NCBI RefSeq assembly: GCF_030052815.1
Contig: NC_079498.1
Coordinates: 70,418,992 to 70,482,991 of the forward strand
Reading direction: 5' to 3'
Length of the DNA: 64,000 bases
Source of the DNA: Hevea brasiliensis
Lineage: Eukaryota; Streptophyta; Magnoliopsida; Malpighiales; Euphorbiaceae
The notes beneath the pieces were generated by a model, which did no database searches, was not told where the DNA came from, and was given only the letters and a program-made list of their open reading frames with translations. Position numbers and translations under genes: made by a program. How positions within the stretch are numbered: position 1 is the stretch's first letter; each line of letters begins with the position of its first letter. Positions 46,072-57,563 of the stretch are shown here, in pieces.

Positions 46072-49000
46072 TGTCACACCTTACCCCACTGCAAGGCATA
46101 ACATGATCCCATAGAATACTTAATGAACTACTGAACTTCACCTACCGATAACTCATTAAGTACCCTACAAGGGATTTTAAAACAATTTACTTGCATTTTG
46201 GAAGTGGTGAGCATTTTGGTAGAAATTAAAAACCATTTATTCAAAGTTTAAATACTAGTAAAAATTTTTGTCCATTTAAATTTTGCAGCAAATTTTATTA
46301 AAATTTTGATAGAGTTCCGTTTGTAAATAGAGAAAACAGTTCTTCAAATACCTGAAAAAATAACACTTCCAAAAATTTTTCACAACTCCCAACCTCCAAT
46401 AAACCTCAAATCAATTCAATTCAAAACACTTCAAAGTAATTCCACAATCCAAATCAAAATTCATTATCTCAAATATTTAATATTTCATTCACAAGGCATA
46501 AAGCATGAAATTCACATGTACAATATTAAATTTACAGAAGAAAATCCAAAATAATATTATTACAATTTATTTACAACTGCTCAACTACATTGATACATAC
46601 AACATTTCTATATTTACATCAAAATTATCTACAAGGGGATAAAATAATACCCGTACAAAATGATCAGAGTAGTCCTCGATTTAATAGCAGCTTACTCTGC
46701 TACTTTCTCCTTGCTCTTATCTGCGACGGCAAAATAAGCTATCGCTGAGTATAAAATACTCAGTGGTGCATAATAAAAATTTAAAATGCAATACATAAAT
46801 CATTCATTGATGAAACACAATTTGAATACTTCTTAATCACATTTCACAAATATCAAAGCTCATAATAACACCATTTAGTCAAATATTTCATTAAACACAG
46901 TGTTGCCAAAATTATACACAACTTAAGCCATGACACAAAATTTCCGATCAATGCCGTGTTGTACACAACGACAAAGCAATCTCAACCCCATTAATCGAAA
47001 ATCTATGAGGGAGGTGGCTAGCTAGCTAATGAGTACTCATCCGATCTCAACCTCAACTGGCAAGCTAGAGAGGGACGAAAATAAACGATCTCAACCCCAT
47101 AAATGGAGGAGGAATAATGTGATACTGTCATGCTAAGTGTGAACATCAATTCAAAACAATTTATCCAAACAATTTATGAGAAATCTGATCAATTTTCAAA
47201 GTCACATTTACGATTATAAAATGGCAACACAGTACATAATTAATCAAAGAAGTCAAATTTTTGAGATTAAAATATTTAAACAATTATTATTGTGCACAAA
47301 CCTGACGTGAGTCGCCTTTAGGCCTTGACTCAGTCTCTTTGAGTTTCTAAGTCTTTTTCAGCTGAAACACACAATTTCACAGTGTTTCAGTACCATAACT
47401 TAGCATAAATCCAAAAATAAATTTCACTTCATTTTTACCTAGCTTTAATGTACTAATTTCGACGTTCTCGAAGTTTTTGTGTTTCGGATTACTATTCACT
47501 ATACTATTCAAGTCAAATTGTTGACTTTTTAAGGCTTAATAGGTATGGGAACTCTAACTTCACCCACATACCATATTTTGGTCATTAAATTTGTTGGTTT
47601 TGGTCATTTTCTCAAAGCTTAAATCCTTTTGGCTAAATTGTCAAATTTTCAGTTTTGGTGCTCCAAGTTGTAATGTTCCATTGGTCAATCTACTGTTGGA
47701 ATTTGGCAAAACTTCCTTCATAGAAAATGTTCCTTAATGTCTTAAGTTTATTATACCTTTTGAATCACCCCAATTGGAGTTTTTTAGCTCAAGTTATGGC
47801 CCTTTGAATCAGGGCTGCCGGATGAAAAATAACCCAGATTTTCTGGGCAAAGTTTGGTGCTGCCAATTTTAGGTCACCAACTTGGGGTGGCCAAATGGCT
47901 TGGTTGCTGGCAGAATTTGGAGTTGTGTTCTTCATGAAAGTTTTAGGTCTATATCTCATCTAATCACTGGTAAAAGTTTAGGTCAATTTGACCTGCCTAG
48001 CTCGAGTTATGACCAAATAAACAAACACTGTTCCTTTGGTCAGTTTGTACAATGGCAGACTGCTCTTACTCAACTTTGGTCAATTTGTTCACTAGGTTTT
48101 GGTCACTTTTTGGGCATGGTTCCTAAATGAAAATTGTGTCATTTTATGTCTATTTTCATCCCCAATTGGTGCCATATCAATTGGACTTGTAAAATTTCAG
48201 TTTTGGTCCTTCAAAGTTGACTTGGTCATGCTGCAACCTCCGAATTTGGCTTCCATTCCAACAATTCAAACACAACTCATTTGGTCATAATTGACCATTT
48301 TTCCCTTCACAATAGGTCAAACACATCATTTACTCATTTCTCCTAATTTTTTCCTCAAAACCCTAGGCCTCCAAACCCTAATCACACTAAATTGTTGCAT
48401 TTAACTAATTCAAAACATTTAATCATGATCATTCAACACCAATAAGCTCACATACACCTTTAAATTCACCAAGTTCATGCATACACATCCTCAAACCCTA
48501 GTTGACTAAAATTTTAGGTTTGGTCCTTCAACAATTTATTTCATTTCATTTTTCCACAATTTCTAGTGTAATTCAACTACTTAATTATGAATTTAAACAT
48601 AATATTAAAAACTAACCACTAACCTCTTTTGTTGAATTTCTCCCTCTTCAAATCTTCTTTCTTTCCTCTTCTTTTTGTTGTCAAGATGCTTGTTAAAGTC
48701 CAAGAACAAGATTTACTTAAAGGAGTTAGGGAGTTTATAAAATAAAATCAAGCTTTTGAAAGCTTGAGATGGGTGTTAATGGTGGAAATGAAATGAAAGA
48801 AATGAGAGAGAAATGGGTGACGGGAATAGAGAAGTAATTAAATTTTTTTTTCTTTTCTTTTAACTTAATTAATTTATTTTATGACATCATGCATGAGGTC
48901 ATGCATGATGTCATCACCTTTTTACTTTTTCATTTTTCTCTTTTCTTTTCTATTTTTCTATTAGTTCTTTAATTTAATTCTCGATTCCGAAATTTTCTTT

Positions 49001-49259
49001 TCTCCGATTTTATTTGACAGTTAGGTCAGGAGTCAGCTTTCGGGGTCAATTGACAAAATTGCCCCTCGCCGATTCATCCCGGTTTGCAAATAATTCCATA
49101 TTTCTTCCGGCTCCCTGACCTAATTATTTGACTAGCTTAACAGTAATTTTTCTTGATTTTCTCTTTTCCACTGTGTTCATAAGGGTCCTAAGGACCGCAG
49201 CGTCACATTTTACGGTTCGAAATTTGAGTTTAAAATGACTTCGTAGTCGTTCCCGAGGA
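46072..49259 (-). repeat. Gypsy IV 5' LTR, main part
   Basis: Near-identical copy of 37758-41193. It breaks at GAGGA (49255-49259) where the solo LTR gamma entered, and finishes at 53293-53500. Confidence 0.95.
48881..48914. promoter_or_regulatory. 34-bp near-perfect palindrome in gypsy IV 5' LTR
   Basis: The same sequence as at 40606-40639, with both 16-bp arms unchanged although flanking bases differ. Confidence 0.6.
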
Positions 49260-52200
49260 TGTCACACCCTACCCCTCTGTAAGGCATGACATGATCCCGT
49301 AGTATACCTGATGAATTACCAACTCCGTCTACTGATAACCCATTAAATACACTACAAGGGATTTTAAAAACTTTTCTTACTTCTTTTACCGTGGTGAGCA
49401 CTATTTACAGGTGTTAAAGACTTTGGTGAACTGAAGTGAAACAACTAACTCATTTGATTTATTTGGAATATCTGTAAAAATTTTGGCAAGGTGCCATTTG
49501 TATTTTGGACAAAACAGTTCTTCAGAAAACCTGTAAAAAGCACTTCAATTATTTTCCAAATCTCAACTCCAACATTTTTCTGAATACAACACATTTCTCA
49601 AGTCAAATCCACAGTGATTTTCAAAGACTAAGATACAAAAATATAACACAATTTTTACAAGCCAAATAACTCATAATTATTTTACAACTTTACTGTACAA
49701 CTTAAAGTTTACAACTGCTCAAAACCAAGAACAAAATATACATACAGTGAATATACATTACAGTACAAAATGCCACATATGGTATACTCACTATACCCAA
49801 AAATCTCTCGCTGGCGGTACTAGCAGCCTAGTCTACTGCCCTGTCTGTCTCTCTACCTGCGACAGCAATAAAAAGCTATTGCTGAGACAATGTCTCAGTG
49901 GTGCACAACATTAACCAAATACAAATTTTAAATCACAATTCATAAATCATATCAATAGTGGATACTTAAAACCATAGTTAAATTCAAGACAATGAATGTC
50001 ATAAGGAATTTAAACTCCAATTCTCAAATTATCAAAATTCATAATAATACAATTTAGTCAAATAGTTTAAGAATACCGTATTGCCAATTCATGCACAATC
50101 AATAAACCAATTCAATCAAATAGCTGAATAATATCGTTTTGCAAATCAATAACACAATTGATCAAATAACTGAATAATATCGTTTTGCAAATCAATAACA
50201 CAATTGATCAAATAACTGAATAATATCGTTTTGCAAATCAATAACACAATTGATCAAATAACTGAATAATATCATTTTGCAAATCAATAACACCATTCGA
50301 TCAAATAATTGAACAATACAATGTTGCCAATCAATAACACAATTTAGGTCATGACACAAATTTTTCCATATATGCCGTGTTGTACACCACGACAAGACAT
50401 ACTCACCCCAATAATCGAAATCAACGAGGGAGGAAGCTAGCTATCTAATGAGTACTCATCCATACTCACCTCAGACTGGGAAGTCAAAGAGGGAGGAACA
50501 TAATCATACTCACCCCAGACTGATAAGTCAAAGAGGGAGGAATAATCACACTCACCCCATTAATGGAGGAGGAACATAATATCCGTGTCATGCCAATTGT
50601 GAGTCAAAACAATTCCAAACATTTTATTCAAATGATCCGTAAGAATCCAATAAATTTCCAAAGTTATAATTTCATTCACAAAATGGCAACACAATTCGTA
50701 ATTCACTTCAATTTCCACAAAACCATTTACAGTGCTTTTCAATCAATAAGTATCCATCAATATCATTCAAACAATTTTTCACAGTTTCAAACCATTCACA
50801 ATGTTTTTCAATCAATAAGTGTCCACCAAACACATTTCCACAATTTAAAACAATAATATACAATAGTCAATATTTATTTCAATTGAAAATAATTCAAAAG
50901 AAACAGTTGTTGTGCACAAACCTCTGATATTTGTCTCTGGTCGACTCGATATTTCTTTCCCTTTTCTTTGAGTCCTTGTTAATCGAGAAACACAATTCAA
51001 GTGTTTCAAGATTCAATTTAAATTGTCTCTATCGATGGTGTTTGGTAAATAATGCACTGAACTCAATTATTCACTTAATCACCTAATATACCGACCCTCG
51101 TTGCGTTTTAGGTAAATTAGGTTTTAGTGTCGTTAATATGTCACATTCGATAGGGTTTTAGGTTTGGTACGTTTTGCCAAACTCGTTTCCTTGTTTAGTG
51201 CATTTTAATGCAACTTGCTGGATTCCGGGATACTGGTTTGACCTAGCCGGACGGCCTAGTTCCCTCGATTTTCGGGTTTTGGTCAAAACTACAAACTTGT
51301 AGATCTAGGTATTATTGCATGCAGGGCAAAATTTCAGGTCAATCCGAGTTAAGTAGACCAAGTTATGGTCATTATACTATTGCTGGTCAAATGGTACCAA
51401 TTTAGGTCAATTTTAGGTCAATTTGGTCAACTCTGGTTCGGCCAGTTTTTGGGCCCGAACTTGTGCAAGTTGTTTGACTTACTTATGGTCATTTCTGGGC
51501 TTTGGTGTCTTCATCATACTTGTAGGTATGGGTCTTAACTATTCATGGTTAAAATTTCAGGTCAATTGGACCTGTTTTGAGTGAGTTATGGCCTAAACAC
51601 TCACTGCTGCCCAATTGGTCATTTTTCAGGTCCTAATTGCACCTAATCCGAATTGGTCATTTTCTTAGGTCACCTTGCAAGCAGAATTTTGGTATGTTTT
51701 CTCAATGAAAGTTGGCACATTTTGTGCCTAGTTCCACCTCCAATTGGTCTCATACCAATTGAGGTTACACATTTAAACTTATTAGCTAAAATGTACACTG
51801 CCCTTGGTTACTTTGCTTAACACACATCAATCACACACATTTACCTTGCAATTTGTTCACTTCCCTACCAATCTGTTTTGGTACATTACCAAAAGCATAT
51901 TCTACTTTACATTAACATTACTTTGGGCATATTACAATTACCCTCAACACACCAAATATAATTCACATTTATAAATTCTAAGTACCATTACACACACACC
52001 TAACCATTACAAATCTTACATACACTTTACAATATCAATCTACATACATATCCATCAATCCTTCTAGGTCAATATTCTGCCTACACTTCCATGAATACAT
52101 ACATTTACTCAAGTGTTCCCAAGCTGTCGAAAATTGTCCTTCAACATCAAAGTGCCCTACAATTTACCAATTCCCATCCAAGTGCATAAATCACCATATA

Positions 52201-53287
52201 TATGTGAAATAATTCACTAGGATATTAAATCACCAAGATCAACATTATTTCTCATCAATTATATGCATAATAAATCATTAAATGCGTGACCCCATGGCTG
52301 TCCAAAAATGGCTATCTCAATAACTATTTAAACTTTAAAATTTCCTTCACCAAACTAACACCCATTACATGAACATAAAGTTTAACAAAGGAATTCTCAA
52401 AAATGTAAACTTACCATTGATTGTAACTTGCTAAACCTTCACCAAACTTCTCAAATTTGGTATCAATATCTTTCTTGTGATGTGTAGACCATTTTTGATG
52501 AAGGAACTCAAGTGATTAGAAGTGAAATGAGTGGGTAGATGAGCTTGCATGAAAAATGGCCATGGTGGTTCCCATTTTCTTCAATTCGGCAATGTTTATG
52601 AAATGAGGAAGATGAACATTCTGATGGGTTTAGTGGACTTACATCAGCCACATTTTATGTTTAATTTAATCCTTTAGTGGTCCACTTACTCATTTAATTA
52701 TATAATAATGCTTAAATGTGTTATTTACACATTTTTCACTCCATTTTTGGCTATTTACTTTATGTACCACCAAATTAATTTTTCATTTCATTTTCTAAGT
52801 GTAATATTATTTATTTTTAATGGAAATTTAGGTCAAAAGACACTTCGGGATGTCAAATGACCATAATGCCCCTGTTCAGGTGGCATTCCCGATTTTTAGT
52901 ATTCTGGGTTTTGTCTGTTTTTCGATTTCTCACTTTTCTTTGTACTAATTATTTAATTTTTCTTTAATCTTTCTAATGAGATTTATACTTCAATAAGGGT
53001 CTATTTATGTCCTAAAAATGTTTTCCAGGGTTCCCCACAGTAGGCGATCAACGGTCCACGCCGTGACTTCCCGGTGCGGTCACCCATCGCTAGGTTTCCC
53101 GGCTCACTTATTCGGTTACATTTCTTTGCTATGATTTTTCCTTTGTTTTTCTTGTATTTTCTTTTCTTGTATTTCATTATTTATGTCTCCTCTCTCATAT
53201 CAAGGTGTGGTTCTAGGCATCCTAGCTGTCCGGACAGCACTGGTCACCGGAACAGCAGAACGCACTACCGAACTTAGGGGTGTTACA
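49260..53287 (-). mobile_element. Solo gypsy LTR gamma (4.03 kb)
   Basis: TGTCACACCCT...GGGTGTTACA, the same family and length as the gypsy II 5' LTR (27928-31950), in minus orientation like its host. Perfect GAGGA duplications flank it at 49255-49259 and 53288-53292. The uninterrupted 3' LTR of gypsy IV reads CCCGAGGAGGTCACCC at 40979-40994, which confirms the empty site. There is no internal region. Open frames inside (for example 50192-50395, 52000s, 53074-53277) are not supported as genes. Confidence 0.95.
50096..50340. repeat. 46-bp tandem repeat, four to five copies
   Basis: GCAAATCAATAACACAATTG recurs at 50141, 50187 and 50233, and a near copy at 50279 (CACCATTC). The exact period is 46 bp and the outer copies are diverged. 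The gypsy II LTR does not show this array, so it expanded in this copy or subfamily. Confidence 0.9.
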
Positions 53288-53292
53288 GAGGA

Positions 53293-53500
53293 GGTCACCC
53301 ATCGCTGTAACTCTCGGCTCGTTTAACTTCTTATGTTCTATTTTTCTTATTTATACTTAAATAATTGAACATTACTAATTATTTGTGTTTATGGTTTCTC
53401 TAGTTGTCTTAAGTATGGTTCTAATCCCCTTAATTGTCCGGACCGACACCGGTCACCGGAACAGTGAAATCTACCAAGCTATGCAAACGGGGTTGTTACA
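53293..53500 (-). repeat. Gypsy IV 5' LTR, outer end
   Basis: Resumes after the solo LTR with GGTCACCCATCGCTG and ends GGTTGTTACA. CGTGG at 53501-53505 is the right target duplication. Confidence 0.92.
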
Positions 53501-53756
53501 CGTGGCCCACATACAACTCAAGAGTACTACCTTCCCCCAGCTCTTTTATTATATCTAATAGCACCTTATCATTTCACAATAAAATAAAATCTTCTTCTAT
53601 CTTCCCAGTAGGCCTTGTATAAACCACCAACACCTTTCCATAGTCAAAATCCCTAGGATAATCTAAAATGTCGAATATGCAGAGGTACTCAGGGTCCATC
53701 CTCAAGCTTTCTTCACCATCACCCACATACGATAGGTGTGGGTTATTAAAAAATAT
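53501..53756 (-). pseudogene. MULE (MuDR-like) transposase N-terminal domain fragment
   Basis: The minus strand from 53756 reads IFFNNPHLSYVGDGEESLRM, then DPEYLCIFDILDYPRDFDYG, VLVVYTRPTGKIEEDFILL, a TGA, NDKVLLDIIKELGEGSTLEL and YVG. The succession NN-P-x-LSYVGG, (V)DPD-x-LS-F-E-(I/L)-x-D, and D-x-D-V-L-D-M-I-K...LYV is that of the plant MuDR N-terminal (PMuDR) domain. Only one stop breaks 85 codons. Both ends are cut by retrotransposons (gypsy V above, gypsy IV below), and the frame resumes at 37757. It could also be a domesticated MULE relative; the stops argue for a dead copy. Confidence 0.7.
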
Positions 53757-56700
53757 TGTAATACCCTGAACCTCCGAGCTATGAATAGTACCATTTTTAG
53801 TCTATGACTAGTACTATTCAAAGACATTTTGAGAATCAAAAATAAAAGGAAAAATTAATTGAGATAGACAAAATAAAAATTTAAGTGAACAAAAAACCAA
53901 AGGACTTATTGGGGATTATGAAAAAGAGCGATTAAAACCCAATGAAGAGCATTTTGATCAATTTACCTCAATAGTTGACTTTTGACTAAAATGTAAATTA
54001 AATTAAATAAAATTAATGAATTGAATTATGAAATAATTTTTATTTTAGGAAAAGAATTCAAGTATAAAGTGAAAAGAAAATAAAAGAAATGAAAACCTAG
54101 AATTTTAATTCCATTTTAACCTAATTAAAATTTTAGGACCAATGGGCATTGGACAACTCAATTAAAATAATTTAAATAAATAAAAAAATAGAATAAATAT
54201 AAAAAGGAAATAAGCCTTCTTCCCTCTCCCATTTTGGCCGTCCCACCTCCCCTCTCCCTCTCTCTTTCTTTCTTTCTTCTACTTCCTTCTTTCTCTATTG
54301 ACACCCATTCTCAAAACTTAATTCCTTACATTTCCTCCAGGGGTTTTCCATCTAATTGGTAGAGAACATCAAATTAATCTTTGATTGAGAGATTAAAAGC
54401 AAGGAGAACAAGAGATTTGGAAGAAATTGTAGATTAGGAAGGTCACAATTAAGGTAAGTTTCTTTTCATGCTAGATTAGTTGTACAAGCTTTCAATTAAG
54501 GTTGATTATGGGAAAATTTCATGAGGAAGCATAAGAATCATGCATGGAACCTAAACTAGGGTTTGGCCAACTTGGGGAAAACTTAGGGTTTGATGTATTT
54601 GAATGAAATTGATGATGAAATCAAGCTTAGTTGAACTAGTATGCATGACTGGGGTAGTGAGATTGCATGAGATTTGCATAAATTGAATTATGAAAGATTA
54701 GGGTTCATGGAGAAATTGGGGCTTTTATTGTGTTAAGTATAATTAGTATTTATAATGACAAATTATGGTCATTGAAGTTCCTAGAATGAGAATTGACATT
54801 AATTGGATGAAAGGAATTGATGGAGTTATAGGGATGGGGAAATTGCAAATTAGGGTTTTGGAAAATTGGGGGTTTTATGCTTGGAAGTGCCATTGATGTG
54901 TTTAATGTTAAATTATGGTCATTTGGGGTGAATTAAATGTGAATTAAGGTTGGTTAGTAGAAGTAATTAAAGAAATAAAAATTGAACCTTAGGCAGAATT
55001 TTTGCACACTGAGGTCAATGTGCTTGGCAGTTCATAAGTTGATCTACAAAACTCCAATTGGTGTGAAACTAATTGAAAATAAAACTTAATACATAGGTTG
55101 AGAATTTTCATGAAGATACCCTGCCAAGAAAATGACCATAAACTACCCTAAATGAACCTTGAAACTAGAAGTGAAATTCTGAATCTGCAGAATTCGAACC
55201 ACGTGACAGTAAACTATGCATAGTCATAACTCTCTAGAAAACTCCAATTTAGGTGATCCTTGAACCAATGGAAACTAAAACATAGTAGAACATTTTATAT
55301 GAAGAACTTAAGGCCAAATTATGAACTTAACCCAATCAAATTGCTAAGCAAAGTTGAGTCACCAAATCTGCCAAAATCTAGAAATCTACAAATTGACCAT
55401 ATGAACAGTAAAATTTGCATTATCATAACTTTCTCTAGAAAACTCCAATTTAGGTGATTCTTAAACCGATGGAAACCTAAAATATAGTAGAATATTTTAT
55501 ATGCAGAACTTAAGGCCAAATTATGAACTTAACCCAATCAAATTGCTAAGCAAAGTTGAGTCACCAAATCTACCAAAATCTAGAAATCTACAAATTGACC
55601 ATATGAACAGTAAAATTTGCATTATCATAACTTTCTATAGAAAACTCTAATTTAGGTGATTCTTAAACCGATGGAAACCTAAAATATAGTAGAACATTTC
55701 GTATGAAGAACTTCTTATGAACTTCACCTAATCAAATTACTAAGCAAAGTTGAGTCACTAAATCTGTCAAAATCTGGAAATCTGCAAATTGACCATATGA
55801 ACAGTAAAATTTGCATAGTCATAACTCTCTCTAGAAAACTCCAATTTAGGTGATTCTCAAACCAATGGAGACCTAAACATAGTAGAACATTTCATATGAA
55901 GAAATTGAAGCCAAATTATGAACTTAACCCAACCAAATTCCTGAGTAAAGTTGAGTGGATGAATCTACCAGAGTTGGAATAATCACGTGAACAGTAATTT
56001 TTGCATGGCCATAACTTTCTCTAGAAAACTCCGATTTAGGTGATTCTTAAACTGATGGAAACTTAAAACATAGTAAAATATTTCATATGAACTCCATAAG
56101 GCCAAATTATGAACTTAACTCCATCAAATTATTGGACAAAGTTAAGTCACCAAATCTGCTAGAATCAGCTCATGTGAACAGTAATTACTGTTTTGGTCAT
56201 AACTTGAGCTACACAAATCCAAATTAGGTGATTCAAAAAGGAAAATAAAGTTAAGATAACATTTTCCATGAAGAACACCTCACCAAAGTATGATGGGAAC
56301 TAGATAAAAATTTCGTTCAAAGATTAGGACACCAAGATGTCCAAAATTTAAAACTCTTTGAACATTGCTAATCTAACTTAGGGAGGTATTAGACACTTAT
56401 GAAATGAGTTTTGGCAATAGTTGAGATGAGTATTAAAACATTGTACTTGTGTGTTTTTAATAGAAAATGAAGTTGGGATGGACAAGAAGAAGTAAGTAAC
56501 GAGAAAGGAAAATTATTGAAGGTTTGTGCACAAATAACCTTTTCATTTGTTTTTAGACTTGTAAATTGTTTGAATGAGTTTGGTTTGAATGAGTTTACTT
56601 TAAATGAAATATAGTTTTTCTCCTGCATTTGAGGAATTTGGGTGTTGCCACCTCTATATGGATTTTATGATAAATTGAATGTGTTTATTGGTTTGCTAAT

Positions 56701-57233
56701 GTGATTATTGAGTGGAAAACTTTCAAAAATTGTTTTAAAACCATAGTTAGCATGACAGTCCCTTTTGGATCTCCCCAGTAGTAATGGCTACTTGGGGTTT
56801 GATATTTGATTATGATTATGTCCCCCATTAATAACGGTTCGTGGCAGTTTGTATTAAAAAGCATTATATTGCTCTAGCATTTTGAGTTGTACATATTTAA
56901 ACTTCATTTTAAGACTTATGCGAAATGTACCTTTTGAAATAATAGGTTTATTTCCTCTAATGAATGTCTACTTGATATGTAATTGAATTTATCATGCTTG
57001 TGAAATTAGTTGGAGCAAAATCTTTTACTAGGTTAGGTTATAAATATGGATTTTGTTAAAGTTTTAACCACCACCACCATGCAGTTTTCCACAAAACGAA
57101 AATAAAATAAAATACTATGTTTTGTTCAAAATTCCTTGTAGTATATTTAATGGATTATTGGTAGGTGTAGTTCAATAATTCATTAGGTATACTACGGGAA
57201 TATGTCATGCCTTATAAGGGATAAGGTGTGACA
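53757..57233 (+). mobile_element. Gypsy V 5' LTR (plus strand)
   Basis: 3477 bp, TGTAATACCCTGAAC...GGTGTGACA, followed 8 bp later by a PBS, so this is the 5' LTR of a plus-strand element. The rest is cut at 57563 by gypsy VI. It is distantly related to the other 3.45 kb LTRs. It holds a CT-rich tract near 54235-54300 and an expanded tandem array (separate entry). AATAT at 53752-53756 would be the left target duplication. Confidence 0.88.
55190..56290 (+). repeat. About six ~195-bp tandem repeats inside gypsy V LTR
   Basis: The anchor CATAACT(T/C)TCTCTAGAAAACT followed by CCAATTTAGGTGATTCTTAA recurs near 55225, 55423, 55623, 55820 and 56009. A weaker copy lies near 56197. Spacing is 188-200 bp. 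Each unit also carries ATGAACAGTAAAATTTGCAT and GAACTTAACCCAATCAAATT blocks. Confidence 0.9.
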
Positions 57234-57241
57234 TGTTTTAG

Positions 57242-57253
57242 TAGTATCAGAGC
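57242..57253 (+). other. Primer-binding site of gypsy V (mutated)
   Basis: TAGTATCAGAGC, one G to A change from TGGTATCAGAGC. Same 8-bp spacer TGTTTTAG after the LTR as in gypsy IV. Confidence 0.85.
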
Positions 57254-57422
57254 TTTGGTTTTCATACAATTTTGAATTTCATATTTTGAAATATTTTGAT
57301 AAGTACAACTGCTCAATTGTCATTAATTGGTACATATAGTGCATTACATCATGAATATAGACTAATGGAGGGATACCTCCTTGTGTTGGTTTTTCAGGGA
57401 GTAGAATTCCTTGTGATTCATC

Positions 57423-57563
57423 ATGGAAGAGGGGGATCACACAGTAGAGCAATATGTAGCAGCTGAAGTATAGGGGGAGGCCCCAGCTCCTCAGAATGCC
57501 AGTGGGTTAGCTGCATCAGTCCCACCCATACAGTTTCGTGCTCAGTTTGCTCAATAGATGGCT
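57423..57563 (+). pseudogene. Gypsy V gag start
   Basis: MEEGDHTVEQYVAAEV, a stop (TAG), then GEAPAPQNASG and a Gln/Ala stretch resembling the N terminus of gypsy IV gag. A second stop occurs at the AQFAQ position, and the frame is cut after 47 codons by the insertion of gypsy VI. It confirms that the plus-strand LTR at 53757 belonged to a full element, whose remainder would lie beyond base 64000 if it survives. Confidence 0.8.

Larger units (their letters stand above)
37758..53500 (-). mobile_element. Gypsy IV, full-length Ty3/gypsy chromovirus-like element
   Basis: 3' LTR 37758-41193, PPT, one polyprotein frame 45882-41242, PBS 46051-46063, 5' LTR 46072-49259 plus 53288-53500. The 5' LTR is split by a solo LTR. 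Outer flanks TGTGG (37753-37757) and CGTGG (53501-53505) are a 5-bp duplication with one C/T change. Without the solo LTR the element is about 11.7 kb. The LTRs look nearly identical apart from a roughly 40-bp gap near 48860. It is inserted into a MULE coding remnant. Confidence 0.95.
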
